A DNA stretch of 64,000 bases from Bacillus sp. JCM 19034 (GCF_001310635.1 NZ_BAXR01000002.1:62001-126000); one strand, 5' to 3'. Shown: positions 39,475 to 48,664, numbered from the stretch's first letter. The notes: a model not told the origin generated them from the letters alone. Made by a program: numbers and translations.

Positions 39475-39916
39475 AAGTGCTTATACGTCCTTTCGAGTCT
39501 AAAACGATTCATATTGTTTAATGTATGTTAATTTGTTGTTTTTTACTAGTGAATTAAAGTTGTTAAATGATTCTTTAAAAGTAAAGTATATCATATTGTT
39601 TTGTACTTGTCTTTTATTAGTAAGTTAGAAAATGGCTTTAAGATAATTGAATATGTGTAGAGAAATGGCATAAAAGGTAAATCCAAAAATTTCAAGGTGA
39701 ATGTGGAGGATTCGAGATTATTTAGATGCTGAGATGAGGATCTTTTTAGCTCAGTTGTTTGACTTTACCTCAGACTTAATTTTGCAAGGTTATCCGATGT
39801 GAAGCCGTTATTTCACGTTTGAGCACATAGGCGGGATTCTGTATCATTATATATAGCGTTGCTTTAAGCGTTTACGGTTATAACTGTAACGTTTGAAGAG
39901 AGGGGGAGAAGATTTC
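39475..39916. other. Divergent intergenic region, yuiD to dctQ
   Basis: A 442-base AT-rich non-coding region with promoters for yuiD and the TRAP operon presumed. The only notable element is the cre-like sequence at 39863-39876. No open frame with a ribosome-binding site. Confidence 0.4.
39863..39876. promoter_or_regulatory. Possible catabolite-responsive element (cre) before dctQ
   Basis: TTTAAGCGTTTACG matches the cre consensus TGAAAGCGTTTACA at 11 of 14 positions, with the AAGCGTTTAC core perfect. It lies about 40 bases before the dctQ start, where CcpA binding would repress a carbon-source transporter. The left arm is poor, so the call is tentative. Confidence 0.35.
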
Positions 39917-40432
39917 TTGGAATTTCTTAAGAAGCTCGATCAAGGGCTTGTGAAAGCTGAGGAATGGATTTTAAGTTATTCAATTATTTTAATTGTCATT
40001 ATGATTGTCGGAAATACAATTAGTCGAGAAGTATTTGGCTCAAGTTGGTCCTTCTATATGGAAGTAAGTCGTTTTGCTGTAACAGTTGCTACATTTATGG
40101 GGATTAGTTACGCTGCAAGGAAAGGTCGACATATTAGTATGACTGCTTTCTATGATTTAGCTCCATTTCCAATCCGTAAGACGTTAGCAATATTGATACC
40201 TTTTGTTACTGCAATTGTGCTGTTTACTTTAGCTTTTTTTGGTTATCAATATTTCATGACCATGGTTGATTCTGGTCAGGTGACGACTGCTTTACGAGTA
40301 CCTGTATATTTCTTTGCTGTAATTGTACCAATTGGATTATTTTTTGGTGGTATACAATATTTAAGGAACATGTGGGTAAATATACGTGAAAAGGATGTTT
40401 ACTTAGCAGAAGATCGTAAAGATTATTCATAA
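39917..40432 (+). CDS. dctQ: TRAP transporter small permease DctQ
   Basis: Small membrane subunit of a tripartite ATP-independent periplasmic (TRAP) transporter, 171 residues, four membrane segments (IILIVIMIVGNTISREVF; VTVATFMGISYAARKGRHIS; LIPFVTAIVLFTLAFFG; YFFAVIVPIGLFFGGI). The R-x-GRHI turn after segment two is typical. The frame is open from 39893, but AGGGGGAG lies eight bases before TTG 39917, which I take as the start. It is first in a dctQ-dctM-dctP operon. Confidence 0.9.
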   Translation: MEFLKKLDQGLVKAEEWILSYSIILIVIMIVGNTISREVFGSSWSFYMEVSRFAVTVATFMGISYAARKGRHISMTAFYDLAPFPIRKTLAILIPFVTAIVLFTLAFFGYQYFMTMVDSGQVTTALRVPVYFFAVIVPIGLFFGGIQYLRNMWVNIREKDVYLAEDRKDYS

Positions 40433-40468
40433 TATTCCGAATATAATTAGACTGTGAGGAACGAATAG

Positions 40469-41734
40469 ATGATAGCGATGATGTTATTAGTAATGATCGT
40501 GTTACTATTATTGGGATTTCCGATGATGATTCCAATGATTGCTGCTTCGATCATTGTGATCGTTTTCTTTATGCCGACAGATCCATCTTTTTTAGTTCAA
40601 CAAATGATGACCGGGATTTCGGCATACGAGCTTTTGGCAGTTCCATTGTTTATATTAGCTGCTGACATTATGTCAGAAGGGAAAACATCAAAGAGATTGT
40701 TAGATTTTGTAGGTGCGTTTGTTGGTCATATACGCGGCGGTTATGCGATTACTACTGCTATTACTTGTGCATTATTCGGCTCTATTTCAGGGTCGACACA
40801 AGCAACCGTTGTAGCTGTAGGACGTCCGATGAGACAAAGACTATTGAAGGCTGGCTATAAGGATTCGAGTGCAATTGCTTTAATCATTAATGCTAGTGAT
40901 GTAGCTCTTTTAATTCCACCGAGTATTGGACTAATTATATATGCATTAGCTGCACCAAATGTTTCATTAGGGGATTTATTTATCGCAGGTATTGGACCAG
41001 GATTATTAGTGCTACTAATGTTTGTTATTTATAGTTATATTCATGCAAAGATTTTTAACATCCCTCTCGATGAGAAGATTCCTTGGAAGAAAAGAGGGAA
41101 GGTTACTGTCAAAGCATTACTTCCTTTAGGATTTCCAGTCATTATTATCGGTGGTATTTATGGTGGTTTTTTTACTGCGACAGAAGCGGCTGGAATTTCA
41201 GTAATATATGCACTCATTTTAGAATTATTAATTTTTAGAACGATAAAACTTTCAATGATACCTAAACTAGCTTTATCTACGGGATTAGTTACATCTGCCG
41301 TTTTTATACTTGTTGCAGCAGGTCAAGCACTTTCTTGGATACTTGTGATGGAAAGAGTACCACAATTGTTAACAGGAGCTGTTTTAGGTGATAGCCCGTC
41401 AGCGTTATACGTGTTATTTATTGTAGCAATTTTCTTCTTTATTGGTTGTATGTTTGTCGATCCAATTGTCGTTATATTAATATTAACGCCAATCTTCTAT
41501 CCAGCAGCAATAGCAGCAGGTGTGGATCCAATTCACTTAGGAATTGTTATCGTCTTCCAAGCGGCATTAGGTTCTGCTACACCGCCATTTGGTGTAGATA
41601 TATTTACCGCCAGTGCGGTCTTTAATAAGTCATATTTAAATGTTATAAGGGGAACACCACCGTATATCATCATGTTACTTGTTGCAGCGGTGTTAATTAT
41701 ATTATTTGAAGAAATATCACTATTTTTGTTATAG
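40469..41734 (+). CDS. dctM: TRAP transporter large permease DctM
   Basis: Large permease of a TRAP transporter, 421 residues, with about twelve membrane segments and the DctM-family stretches AVPLFILAADIMSEGKTSKR, CALFGSISGSTQATVVAVGR and IVFQAALGSATPPFGVDIFT. It is the Na+-coupled transport channel, receiving substrate from DctP. It starts 36 bases after dctQ. The substrate class (C4-dicarboxylate, keto acid, sugar acid or other) cannot be decided from the permease. Confidence 0.93.
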   Translation: MIAMMLLVMIVLLLLGFPMMIPMIAASIIVIVFFMPTDPSFLVQQMMTGISAYELLAVPLFILAADIMSEGKTSKRLLDFVGAFVGHIRGGYAITTAITCALFGSISGSTQATVVAVGRPMRQRLLKAGYKDSSAIALIINASDVALLIPPSIGLIIYALAAPNVSLGDLFIAGIGPGLLVLLMFVIYSYIHAKIFNIPLDEKIPWKKRGKVTVKALLPLGFPVIIIGGIYGGFFTATEAAGISVIYALILELLIFRTIKLSMIPKLALSTGLVTSAVFILVAAGQALSWILVMERVPQLLTGAVLGDSPSALYVLFIVAIFFFIGCMFVDPIVVILILTPIFYPAAIAAGVDPIHLGIVIVFQAALGSATPPFGVDIFTASAVFNKSYLNVIRGTPPYIIMLLVAAVLIILFEEISLFLL

Positions 41735-41774
41735 ATATTTCTTGAAAATAAAACTAATTTATAGGGGGAATTAG

Positions 41775-42878
41775 ATGTTTTTTAAGAAAAAAGGGTTCAA
41801 GGCTGTTGCTGTCGCAGGTGCATTATCGCTAGTTTTAGCTGCTTGTGGTGGAGAGACAGAAGAGGGTACAGATCCTATTGAGGCTGACACAGAAGGTGAA
41901 CAGTCTGATAGTGATGTAGCTATTGATGAAACGTATAATTGGAGATTTGTCACTGAGGAGAATGAAGGACAAGTTCAATATGAATATGCAGCCGAGTTTG
42001 CTGAACTTATCAATGAGAAATCTAATGGACAAATCACGATAGATGTATTTGAATTTGGTGGATTAGGTAATGAAGTGGACCAGGTTCAGCAACTACAACA
42101 AGGGGCAGTTGAATTTGCCATCGTTTCTCCTGGTTTTACAGGTGGAATGGTTGAAGAAGGACAATTATTTGCCTTGCAATTTCTATTCCCAGATGACCTT
42201 GAAACAACACAAGAAATTTTAAATACGAGTGAAGCATTAAATGTCCACTTAGCTAATCTATATGAGGCTCAAAATATAAAGCCACTTGCATACTTTACAG
42301 AAGGTGCTATGCAATGGACAGGTAGCCGTGAGTTACGCACTCCGGATGACTTTAATGGTTTCCAAATCCGTACGCAAGAGTCGCCATTAATTATGGATTC
42401 TTACCGAGCATATGGTGCTGATCCTACTCCACTAAGTTGGGGAGACTTATATCAAGGTTTAGATACTGGAGTCGTTGATGGGCAAGAAAATCCAATTTTC
42501 TTTATTGCGGATGCGTCATTCCATGAGGTTCAAAGTCATTTAACAGTTTCAAATCATAACAATTATGTCGCAATGACAGCAGTAAATCCAACTTTCTATG
42601 ATGGATTACCTGATGAAGTTCGTTCACTAGTAGATGAAACAGTAGAAGAAATGCAGCCTCGTGCGTTCGAATTACAAGATGAAATGAATGAAAGCTATTT
42701 AGATCGAATCACAGATGATACAGACAATCCAACGGAAATTATTACACTAACGGAAGAAGAGCGAGAAGCATTCCGCGAGCTTGCGATTCCGGTTCGTGAG
42801 GAGTTCCGCGATAGTCTTAGTGAAGAAGGCGTTCAAATTCTAGATCTTTTAGAAGAAGAGATTGCAGCTCACGAATAA
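41775..42878 (+). CDS. dctP: TRAP transporter substrate-binding lipoprotein DctP
   Basis: DctP-family solute receptor, 367 residues. As expected for a Gram-positive it is a lipoprotein: signal peptide with lipobox LAAC (Cys at residue 24), then an acidic linker and the binding domain. The carboxylate-binding arginine of the family is probably in NGFQIRTQESPLIMDSYRAY. LSWGDLYQGLDTGVVDGQEN is the standard hinge region. AGGGGGAA precedes the ATG. A terminator follows, closing the operon. Confidence 0.92.
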   Translation: MFFKKKGFKAVAVAGALSLVLAACGGETEEGTDPIEADTEGEQSDSDVAIDETYNWRFVTEENEGQVQYEYAAEFAELINEKSNGQITIDVFEFGGLGNEVDQVQQLQQGAVEFAIVSPGFTGGMVEEGQLFALQFLFPDDLETTQEILNTSEALNVHLANLYEAQNIKPLAYFTEGAMQWTGSRELRTPDDFNGFQIRTQESPLIMDSYRAYGADPTPLSWGDLYQGLDTGVVDGQENPIFFIADASFHEVQSHLTVSNHNNYVAMTAVNPTFYDGLPDEVRSLVDETVEEMQPRAFELQDEMNESYLDRITDDTDNPTEIITLTEEEREAFRELAIPVREEFRDSLSEEGVQILDLLEEEIAAHE

Positions 42879-42895
42879 TCAATATAAGTTAGTTG

Positions 42896-42928
42896 AAGAA
42901 CGTCCTTTAAATTGGGGCGTTCTTATTT
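42896..42928 (+). terminator. Terminator after dctP
   Basis: AAGAACGTCC (42896-42905) pairs with GGGGCGTTCTT (42914-42924) with a wobble, followed by ATTTCTTT. Confidence 0.7.
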
Positions 42929-42954
42929 CTTTGGTTCGTTCGTTGAATACCACG

Positions 42955-44158
42955 CTATTCTTTAAAGGAACTACCTGAGACATTGACCCTCTTTGATATA
43001 AAAAAACATACAAATATATAAACAAATAAACTTCCAACTACAAGAAAGTATATTTTAGCAGTAGAAGTATGGATGAACATTGTGAAATATAGAATAAAAA
43101 ATTGTATATATAATATAAGCAAGACAAATTTTAAGAAAGAATCATTCATCTGAGATTTAGAAATAGGATAAAGTAATGCACTTTGTTTAATTTCATATTG
43201 TAAAGGAATTACTTGTAATCCAGTCACAAATAAAATGAGGAGATTAAAAATCCAACCACTTGTTGGTATAGCATAATTAATAAATATGCCAATTACAGTT
43301 AGTCTTAGATAAAGATAAAAGTAATCATTATACCTTACAAACATGTGTGAGTATAAATATAAGAATGTGTATCTTTGGCTGTATGGTATACATCTTTTCA
43401 GAATCATTGTAAGCAAACTTCTATTCCGAGAAGAACGTTTAAGATTAGGGACATCCATGAAAATATTAATAAATTTAAAGTTTCTTAATAAGGCAATTTC
43501 TTCTTCAATTATTAGCCACTGCCAATTCAGATTTCTTTTTTTCCAATAATATAAATTAAATAAACGAAATTTACACTCATTAAAACAAACACAAAAATCC
43601 AGTCATTATTAAACAAAAAATAGCACATTAAATATATCGAAAAAACCTATTTAACCTATTTAATACAAATTGTACATAGTTCTGTAACCACTGTTCAGTC
43701 CACTTCATTAAAATGTTATAAGAAACAATCCCTACTATTAAAAGAAAGATGGGAAGAGACATATTAACTGTGTGTAAAAATAAGGATAAGAAAATGGTAA
43801 TTAAACTAAGCAATTTAATAATATCAATAGTTAAACTATATACAAGTGATTTAATAAAATACGACTTTAATTTCACTTCTAATGGCAACAAAAATAATAT
43901 ATCTGCCCTTTTTACAAATGTACGAACCTTTGTTTGCATTAAAAAGAAGGTTATAAATAGGGATAAAATTACTTCAACAGATATCTGAGAAGGTACCCAC
44001 TTAAGAAATAAATTAAAATAATAAATAAAGATACTACCAATGACCAGGAAAAAATAAACAACATTCGCACCAATTATTGAATAGTACCTGAACATTTTTC
44101 TATAAAATTCATGAATCCTTAAATTCCATAATGTTTTTATATCCATAAATATACCCAT
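42955..44158 (-). CDS. EcsB-like ABC permease, orphan and frameshifted
   Basis: An EcsB-type membrane protein of about 400 residues assembled from two frames plus a bridge. The N-terminal part (44158-43628) has DIKTLWNLRIHEFYRKMFRY and VRTFVKRADILFLLPLEVKL, typical of EcsB; the bridge reads LFNNDWIFVFVLMSVNFVYL and NLNWQWLIIEEEIALL; the C-terminal part (43458-42955) has KRCIPYSQRYTFLYLYSHMF. Shifts lie at a T-run near 43610 and an A-run near 43543. Start could be 44158 or 44146. No EcsA ATPase is adjacent and the DNA is much more AT-rich than its surroundings, so it may be acquired or decaying. Confidence 0.6.
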
Positions 44159-44508
44159 ACTTTCATGAACTTTTCTAATCCTTACTCAGTGCAATGTATA
44201 AATTGCTTTACTGTTTTCAATCTATATTAACATAACTTACCTTAATTGTTTAAAGGTGTTATTATAAAATAGAATTAATTAATAAGAAGAATATAGACTT
44301 TTCTTGTTTAATTAAACTGCTCGTTTCTTTTAGGGCATTACTTCACAAATTCATTATTAACTAATAATAATTTTGTGTTTTTTTGTTATAAATTTAAATT
44401 TGTGAAGTGGAAAGGTATACATGAATGAATCATACTGTGCATAAAAGGCAAATTAAACAACCTTTTCTTTGTTTGTGATAGGTAACGGAACCCGTTATTA
44501 TAAAAATG
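44159..44508. other. AT-rich non-coding DNA upstream of the ecsB-like gene
   Basis: About 350 bases without a supported gene, part of an AT-rich islet from 42955 to 44880. A terminator-like imperfect hairpin (CACAAATTCATTATTA with TAATAATAATTTTGTG, 44344-44377, then T7) lies inside it, although no gene on the + strand precedes it. A small palindrome TAACGG-AAC-CCGTTA occurs at about 44482-44496. Confidence 0.4.
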
Positions 44509-44556
44509 ACCTCTTTTACTTTAGTTACATGTAAACAAAGTAAAAGAGGTTTATTT
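44509..44556. terminator. Hairpin in the AT-rich islet
   Basis: A 14-bp perfect stem ACCTCTTTTACTTT (44509-44522) and AAAGTAAAAGAGGT (44537-44550), followed by TTATTT. It resembles a terminator and may end transcripts from either side of the IS remnant. Confidence 0.6.
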
Positions 44557-44586
44557 AATAGGCATCAGTAGATAAATAGTTAAAGT

Positions 44587-44805
44587 TATAAAGGTAAATT
44601 TTCGAGATACTTTGTTGCCACACAATTAGAACGATCTATCCACTGTTTTAAACGGAAATGGAGACCGTTGACATTTTGAGTGTATTACAAACCTGTTAAT
44701 AACGTGTTTGCCACCGTCTGATTTAATACGGTAATGCACTAATCCTTTTTCTTTAGGATAGGTTTTAAAGGCTCTCCACGCATCGGTTACAATCACAAGG
44801 CATCA
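44587..44805 (-). pseudogene. Decayed IS1595-type transposase fragment
   Basis: On the minus strand, two frames give LVIVTDAWRAFKTYPKEKGL with HYRIKSDGGKHVIN, then after a shift QNVNGLHFRLKQWIDRSNCV and ATKYLENLPL to a stop at 44587. The H-i-QNVN-x-LH-x-RLK and GVATKYL-type patterns belong to IS1595/ISXO2-like transposases. Only the C-terminal third remains, with a frameshift, so it is inactive. It lies just beyond bioY in the AT-rich islet. Confidence 0.6.
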
Positions 44806-44882
44806 AATATCAACATTTACCTTCAACAGAGCCTTCTAAAAAAAGTGTGTGTTAAACACCATGCACTTGTTCGCGAATTTGT

Positions 44883-45470
44883 CTAGGCTACTTTGTTTTT
44901 TTGTTCAGCTTTTGGCAAATCCACTATTTTATATATTCGCTTGGCTAAAATGGCAGCAAAGCATGTAAAAATGAAGTCTTTTATAAATGGAGCAGCCATC
45001 CAAGCCCAAACAGTTTGATAATTTACAGCTTCACCATCTGCTATTAAATTTAAATTAGCATACATATAATTGGTTCCAATTAAATAATTTATAAAAAGTC
45101 CGGTAAAGCAAGCTATGAAAAACGTAGACAGCTTCTTTTCTTTACTCTTTTCAATAATCCACCCTGCCACAAATGCTAAAATAATAAATGATAGCAAGAA
45201 ACCAAATGTCGGACTGACAAACGTAGACAATCCGCCTCTAAATTGAGCAAAAACTGGAAACCCAACTAATCCAATTAGTATGTAAACAAGCATCGAAATC
45301 GAACCGAGACGTTTCCCTAATAGAGCACCAGCTAACATGGCAAAGAAAGGTTGCAGCGTAATAGGTACTGAACCGATCACAAGAAAGGATGTAAGATTGG
45401 CTCCGATCGTCATTAATGCGGCAAACATCGCTATATATACAAGTTGTTTCGTGTGGAAAGATCTCTTCAT
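44883..45470 (-). CDS. bioY: Biotin transporter BioY
   Basis: Biotin-binding S component of an ECF transporter, 195 residues with about six membrane segments. Family landmarks are TIGANLTSFLVIGSVPITLQ (VPITLQ), FFAMLAGALLGKRLGSISML and LVGFPVFAQFRGGLSTFVSP. Some BioY proteins work alone, others with EcfAAT. GGAGGTG precedes the ATG. The promoter overlaps a BirA operator, so it should be induced under biotin limitation. Confidence 0.94.
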   Translation of the reverse strand: MKRSFHTKQLVYIAMFAALMTIGANLTSFLVIGSVPITLQPFFAMLAGALLGKRLGSISMLVYILIGLVGFPVFAQFRGGLSTFVSPTFGFLLSFIILAFVAGWIIEKSKEKKLSTFFIACFTGLFINYLIGTNYMYANLNLIADGEAVNYQTVWAWMAAPFIKDFIFTCFAAILAKRIYKIVDLPKAEQKNKVA

Positions 45471-45501
45471 AATGCACCTCCAAATTTAATTGTACTCTAG
45501 T

Positions 45502-45530
45502 AGAATAATATGTGAAATGTCTATTGTCAA
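45502..45530 (-). promoter_or_regulatory. bioY promoter
   Basis: Minus strand -35 TTGACA (reverse of 45525-45530) and -10 TATTCT (reverse of 45502-45507) with 17 bases between. The -35 lies inside the left half of the BirA operator. Confidence 0.55.
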
Positions 45531-45554
45531 CCTTAGTTAATGTAGGGTTGACAA
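45524..45554. promoter_or_regulatory. BirA operator of bioY
   Basis: TTGTCAAC (45524-45531), 15 bases, GTTGACAA (45547-45554): the spacing and arms fit the BirA box TTGTAAAC-N14/15-GTTTACAA. The arms are a perfect 10-bp inverted repeat if extended (ATTGTCAACC / GGTTGACAAT). It overlaps the -35 of bioY, as expected for biotinyl-BirA repression. Confidence 0.75.
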
Positions 45555-45636
45555 TCAAAGTGGTAAGAAAATATTGCCTTACAATTCTAATCATTAGTAT
45601 AATAGAGAAGTATTACTAATATTGGAGGTTGATATA

Positions 45637-46119
45637 ATGGCTCAAAATCCAGCTGGTTTCTGGATACGCTTAGGTGCATCAATTCTAGATAGTATTTTTC
45701 TTGCAATCGCTTTTTCAATCTTGTTGTTATTTATTCCATTCCCCGGTGCGGATGTAGTTGTGTATAACTTTGAGGATATTATAATCTATACACAAGCTGA
45801 AATTCTTTCACAAGCTTTTTCAGGAGTTGGGCAACTAGTCTATATGGTTATTCTGCCGGTTGTATGGTATGGTTTTACAGTTGGTAAACGTATATGTGGT
45901 GTTCGAATTGTGAAATTAGACGGTTCGAAACTAGGGATCGGAGCAATGATTTTACGGGCTGTTATTGCACTTGTTCTATATACAATCTCGTTCGGTTTGT
46001 TAGTTATAGTTAGTGGACTAATGGTCATGATTCGCCGTGATAAACGCAGCATTCATGATTTTATCGCTGGTACATATGTTACACGTGATTTACCTGAACA
46101 ACTAGTTGAAAATGACTAA
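45637..46119 (+). CDS. RDD-family membrane protein
   Basis: A 160-residue RDD-family protein. It has three or four membrane segments and the family marks FWIRLGASILDSIFLAIAFS (R...D), the conserved GKRICGVRIVKLDGSKLG loop and the late IRRDKRSIHDFIAGTYV with the (R)DD-like charged cluster. Function is generally unknown; some members are Na+/H+ antiporters in halophiles or alkaliphiles. GGAGG precedes the ATG at 45637. A strong terminator follows. Confidence 0.82.
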   Translation: MAQNPAGFWIRLGASILDSIFLAIAFSILLLFIPFPGADVVVYNFEDIIIYTQAEILSQAFSGVGQLVYMVILPVVWYGFTVGKRICGVRIVKLDGSKLGIGAMILRAVIALVLYTISFGLLVIVSGLMVMIRRDKRSIHDFIAGTYVTRDLPEQLVEND

Positions 46120-46120
46120 A

Positions 46121-46160
46121 AAAAGAAGTTGCCCCTTTTGGTGGGGGCAACTTCTTTTTA
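46121..46160 (+). terminator. Terminator after the RDD gene
   Basis: A 15-bp perfect stem, AAAAGAAGTTGCCCC (46121-46135) and GGGGCAACTTCTTTT (46144-46158), with T-run. Confidence 0.85.
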
Positions 46161-46372
46161 GTAAAACGAGTGAGTACTCTTAGGTTGATTCTAGATTACT
46201 TGAAAGAAGAACGTCGGAACCATACATCATGCTCAAATAATACTTTCAACTTAGTTAGAGAAAGTACGGCATGTTGAGAAAGTTTCATAATCCAAAGTAG
46301 GTAGTATCATGGCAGACGAACCAATTCAACGAATAATGGCTCCGAGTATTAGAACAAACGCAAAAGAGTTCT

Positions 46373-46645
46373 TTATTTAACTGCTTCTTTTAATTGTTTT
46401 CCAGCTTTAAATGCCGGTGTTTTTGTAGCTGCAATATCAATTTCTTCACCAGTTTGTGGATTACGTCCTTTTCGAGCGGCACGCTCACGTACTTCAAAGT
46501 TACCAAATCCGATTAATTGAACGCCCTCACCTGAAGCTAGTGTCTCGGAAATTACATCAAAAACAGCGTTTACAGCAGAAGTTGAATCCTTTTTTGATAA
46601 TTGTGAACGCTCAGCAACAGCTTGAATTAACTCAGTTTTATTCAT
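46373..46645 (-). CDS. HU-family DNA-binding protein
   Basis: A 90-residue HU/IHF protein with all HU marks: [60 protein letters not shown] (the DNA-binding arm) and AGKQLKEAV. Length is typical. It compacts and bends DNA. The usual Bacillus hbs gene lies near mtrA in the menaquinone/mtr cluster, so this copy may be a paralogue. Shine-Dalgarno GAGGAGATG precedes the ATG. Confidence 0.93.
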   Translation of the reverse strand: MNKTELIQAVAERSQLSKKDSTSAVNAVFDVISETLASGEGVQLIGFGNFEVRERAARKGRNPQTGEEIDIAATKTPAFKAGKQLKEAVK

Positions 46646-46738
46646 TTTTTTTCATCTCCTCATTTTCAATCATTATTCCATTTCCTGCTACCATCATGAC
46701 CAATTTTAAAAGTTTTATACGTTTAAACGGAATATTCG

Positions 46739-47569
46739 TCACTTTTTATAGCTTTTTTCTTTATGTAAGTGGTAGAGGACGGCATTTACTTGGCCACCGA
46801 TAACGAGAATAAGTCCAGTTAAGAAAAACCAGAGCATTAGTACAATTACTCCACCTAGGCTCCCATACGTAGCAGAAAATTGACCGAAGTGACTAATATA
46901 AGTAGAAAAAGCGATTGAGATCAGCTGCCAGCCAATAGTCGCAACAAAAGCACCGATTAAGACTTGTGAAAAGGTTAATTTCATATTGGGTGCTAACCGA
47001 TAAACGATCATAAGAATGAGTGACATTAAGGTAATACCGATTATCCATCGTAACATCTTTAAGACAGCTGTCGTTTCAGCAGGCAAAAGGAAAAAGCGGT
47101 CAAGTGTGGTAATAATTAAATCACCAAACACTGGTAAAAGCAAAGCAATTACGATAACGATAATCATTGAAATGGTTAATCCGATCGATAGGAAGCGAAG
47201 TCGTAAAAAGCCCCTGGTTTCCTCCACAGTATAAGAACGATTAACGGCTCGAATGAGAGCGTTAATTCCATTCGAGGCAGACCAAACGGTAGCTAAAATC
47301 CCAAATGAGAGTAGACCTCCTTGCGGTTCGCTGACAACTTCGAATATCGTTGTAAACAAAATATCTGCTAACTCATTAGGTACAAAATCTTCAATAAAAT
47401 GCTGTAAACCTTCTATGTCTATTTGAAAATAAGGGATAAGGGCTAAAATAAATATAATTAATGGAAAAATCGAAAGCATAAAATAATAGGCTAGCGTTGC
47501 TGCCCAATCAAGAATTGGATCTGATTTTAGACGATGAATCAGTGTAAACGTAAAATGCGATTTTTTCAA
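46739..47569 (-). CDS. YihY/BrkB-family inner membrane protein
   Basis: A 276-residue YihY/UPF0761-type membrane protein with about six membrane segments: DWAATLAYYFMLSIFPLIIF, SEPQGGLLSFGILATVWSAS, NGINALIRAVNRSYTVEETR, FSQVLIGAFVATIGWQLISI, then YGSLGGVIVLMLWFFLTGLI. The family was once called ribonuclease BN or Rbn but this activity belongs to another protein; its true role is unclear. Start is TTG 47569 with AAAGGGGA upstream. It stands alone. Confidence 0.88.
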   Translation of the reverse strand: MKKSHFTFTLIHRLKSDPILDWAATLAYYFMLSIFPLIIFILALIPYFQIDIEGLQHFIEDFVPNELADILFTTIFEVVSEPQGGLLSFGILATVWSASNGINALIRAVNRSYTVEETRGFLRLRFLSIGLTISMIIVIVIALLLPVFGDLIITTLDRFFLLPAETTAVLKMLRWIIGITLMSLILMIVYRLAPNMKLTFSQVLIGAFVATIGWQLISIAFSTYISHFGQFSATYGSLGGVIVLMLWFFLTGLILVIGGQVNAVLYHLHKEKSYKK

Positions 47570-47717
47570 CTTTGATCCCCTTTCTTTATGAAATACACTA
47601 CAAGGTACTAAGAATGATATCTAATGATTATTCTAAAAAAAGACACCCTTTTTTTTATCCCCTTCTTTTTCTATCGCAAAACTTCTGTATAATAGGTAGG
47701 TGGGGAGGGAAATGAAC

Positions 47718-48125
47718 ATGTATAAAGCTAAAGAATCACCATTTATATGGATCGCTTGGATTATATTGGCGCTAATGTATGGCTCTGTTTTAGATAATGG
47801 CTATCAATATATCGCATATGCTAGTATTATCCTGTTTCTAATCTTTCTAACCATTACGTATGAGTTTGAAATAAACGAGAACCGTTGTCTATACCGTACA
47901 CTCATAGTAGGAAAGGTAATAGGAACAAGAGAGCTTGAAGCCAATGAAATAAAAAAAATGACTATTATTAAATTTGGTAAACGTACGGTTGTAATCCTTC
48001 ATCCGACAAAAGGATTTCGTATAAAACTAAAGCGTTTCGAACCTAATGGATTAGATGAGGAGCTAATGGATTTCTCGGAAAAACATAATATTCATAATGA
48101 GGTTTTCGGGAAAACACCTAAATAA
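47718..48125 (+). CDS. Unrecognised two-TM protein with PH-like domain
   Basis: A 135-residue protein with two N-terminal membrane segments (FIWIAWIILALMYGSVL and YQYIAYASIILFLIFLTITY) and a soluble C-terminal part, ENRCLYRTLIVGKVIGTREL then KMTIIKFGKRTVVILHPTKG, whose beta-rich look recalls bacterial PH-like domains. I do not assign a function. GGGGAGG lies about nine bases before the ATG at 47718, favoured over the ATG at 47712. It is 26 bases before luxS and may be cotranscribed. Confidence 0.55.
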   Translation: MYKAKESPFIWIAWIILALMYGSVLDNGYQYIAYASIILFLIFLTITYEFEINENRCLYRTLIVGKVIGTRELEANEIKKMTIIKFGKRTVVILHPTKGFRIKLKRFEPNGLDEELMDFSEKHNIHNEVFGKTPK

Positions 48126-48151
48126 TTTGGTTACAAAGAGGAGGACTTTAA

Positions 48152-48624
48152 ATGCCAACAGTCGAAAGTTTTGAACTTGATCATACAATTGTTAAAGCAC
48201 CTTTTGTTAGACCTTGCGGTACAATTCCGGTCGGTACAGACGGTGAAGTAAACAAATTTGACATTCGTTTTTTCAACCTAATAAACAAGCGATGAAGCCG
48301 GATGTTATCCATACAATGGAGCATTTACTTGCATTGAATATCCGTCGTTTTGCAGAAAAATACGAACACTTTGAGGTTATTGATTTATCACCGATGGGCT
48401 GTCAAACAGGGTTTTATTTAATTATGAGCGGGAAACCTACTGTTGAAGAGCTGATCGATATTTTAGAAGAGACGATGAACTATTCACTCGAACTAACAGA
48501 AGTACCGGCAGCAACGGAGAAACAGTGTGGACAAGCAAAGCTCCATGATTTAGAAGGAGCAAAAAAGTTAATGAACTATTGGTTAAAACATGATAAAGCG
48601 ACATTAAAAGAAGTGTTTGCTTAA
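48152..48624 (+). CDS. luxS: S-ribosylhomocysteine lyase LuxS, frameshifted
   Basis: LuxS cleaves S-ribosylhomocysteine to homocysteine and DPD, the precursor of autoinducer-2, recycling methyl-cycle waste. After restoring one T in the T-run 48268-48273 the product is exactly 157 residues. The metal site [13 protein letters not shown] (HxxEH) and Cys in [15 protein letters not shown] are intact; [18 protein letters not shown] marks the N-terminus. AGAGGAGGA precedes the ATG. A terminator follows the stop. Confidence 0.94.
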
Positions 48625-48628
48625 AGAA

Positions 48629-48664
48629 AAAGGTGAATCTATTTGATTAGATTCACCTTTTCTA
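48629..48664 (+). terminator. Terminator after luxS
   Basis: AAAGGTGAATCTA (48629-48641) pairs with TAGATTCACCTTT (48648-48660), T-run following. Confidence 0.85.

Noticed and set aside
43749-43988. Open frame on the + strand inside the ecsB-like gene
   Set aside because: Antisense in AT-rich DNA with no ribosome-binding site.
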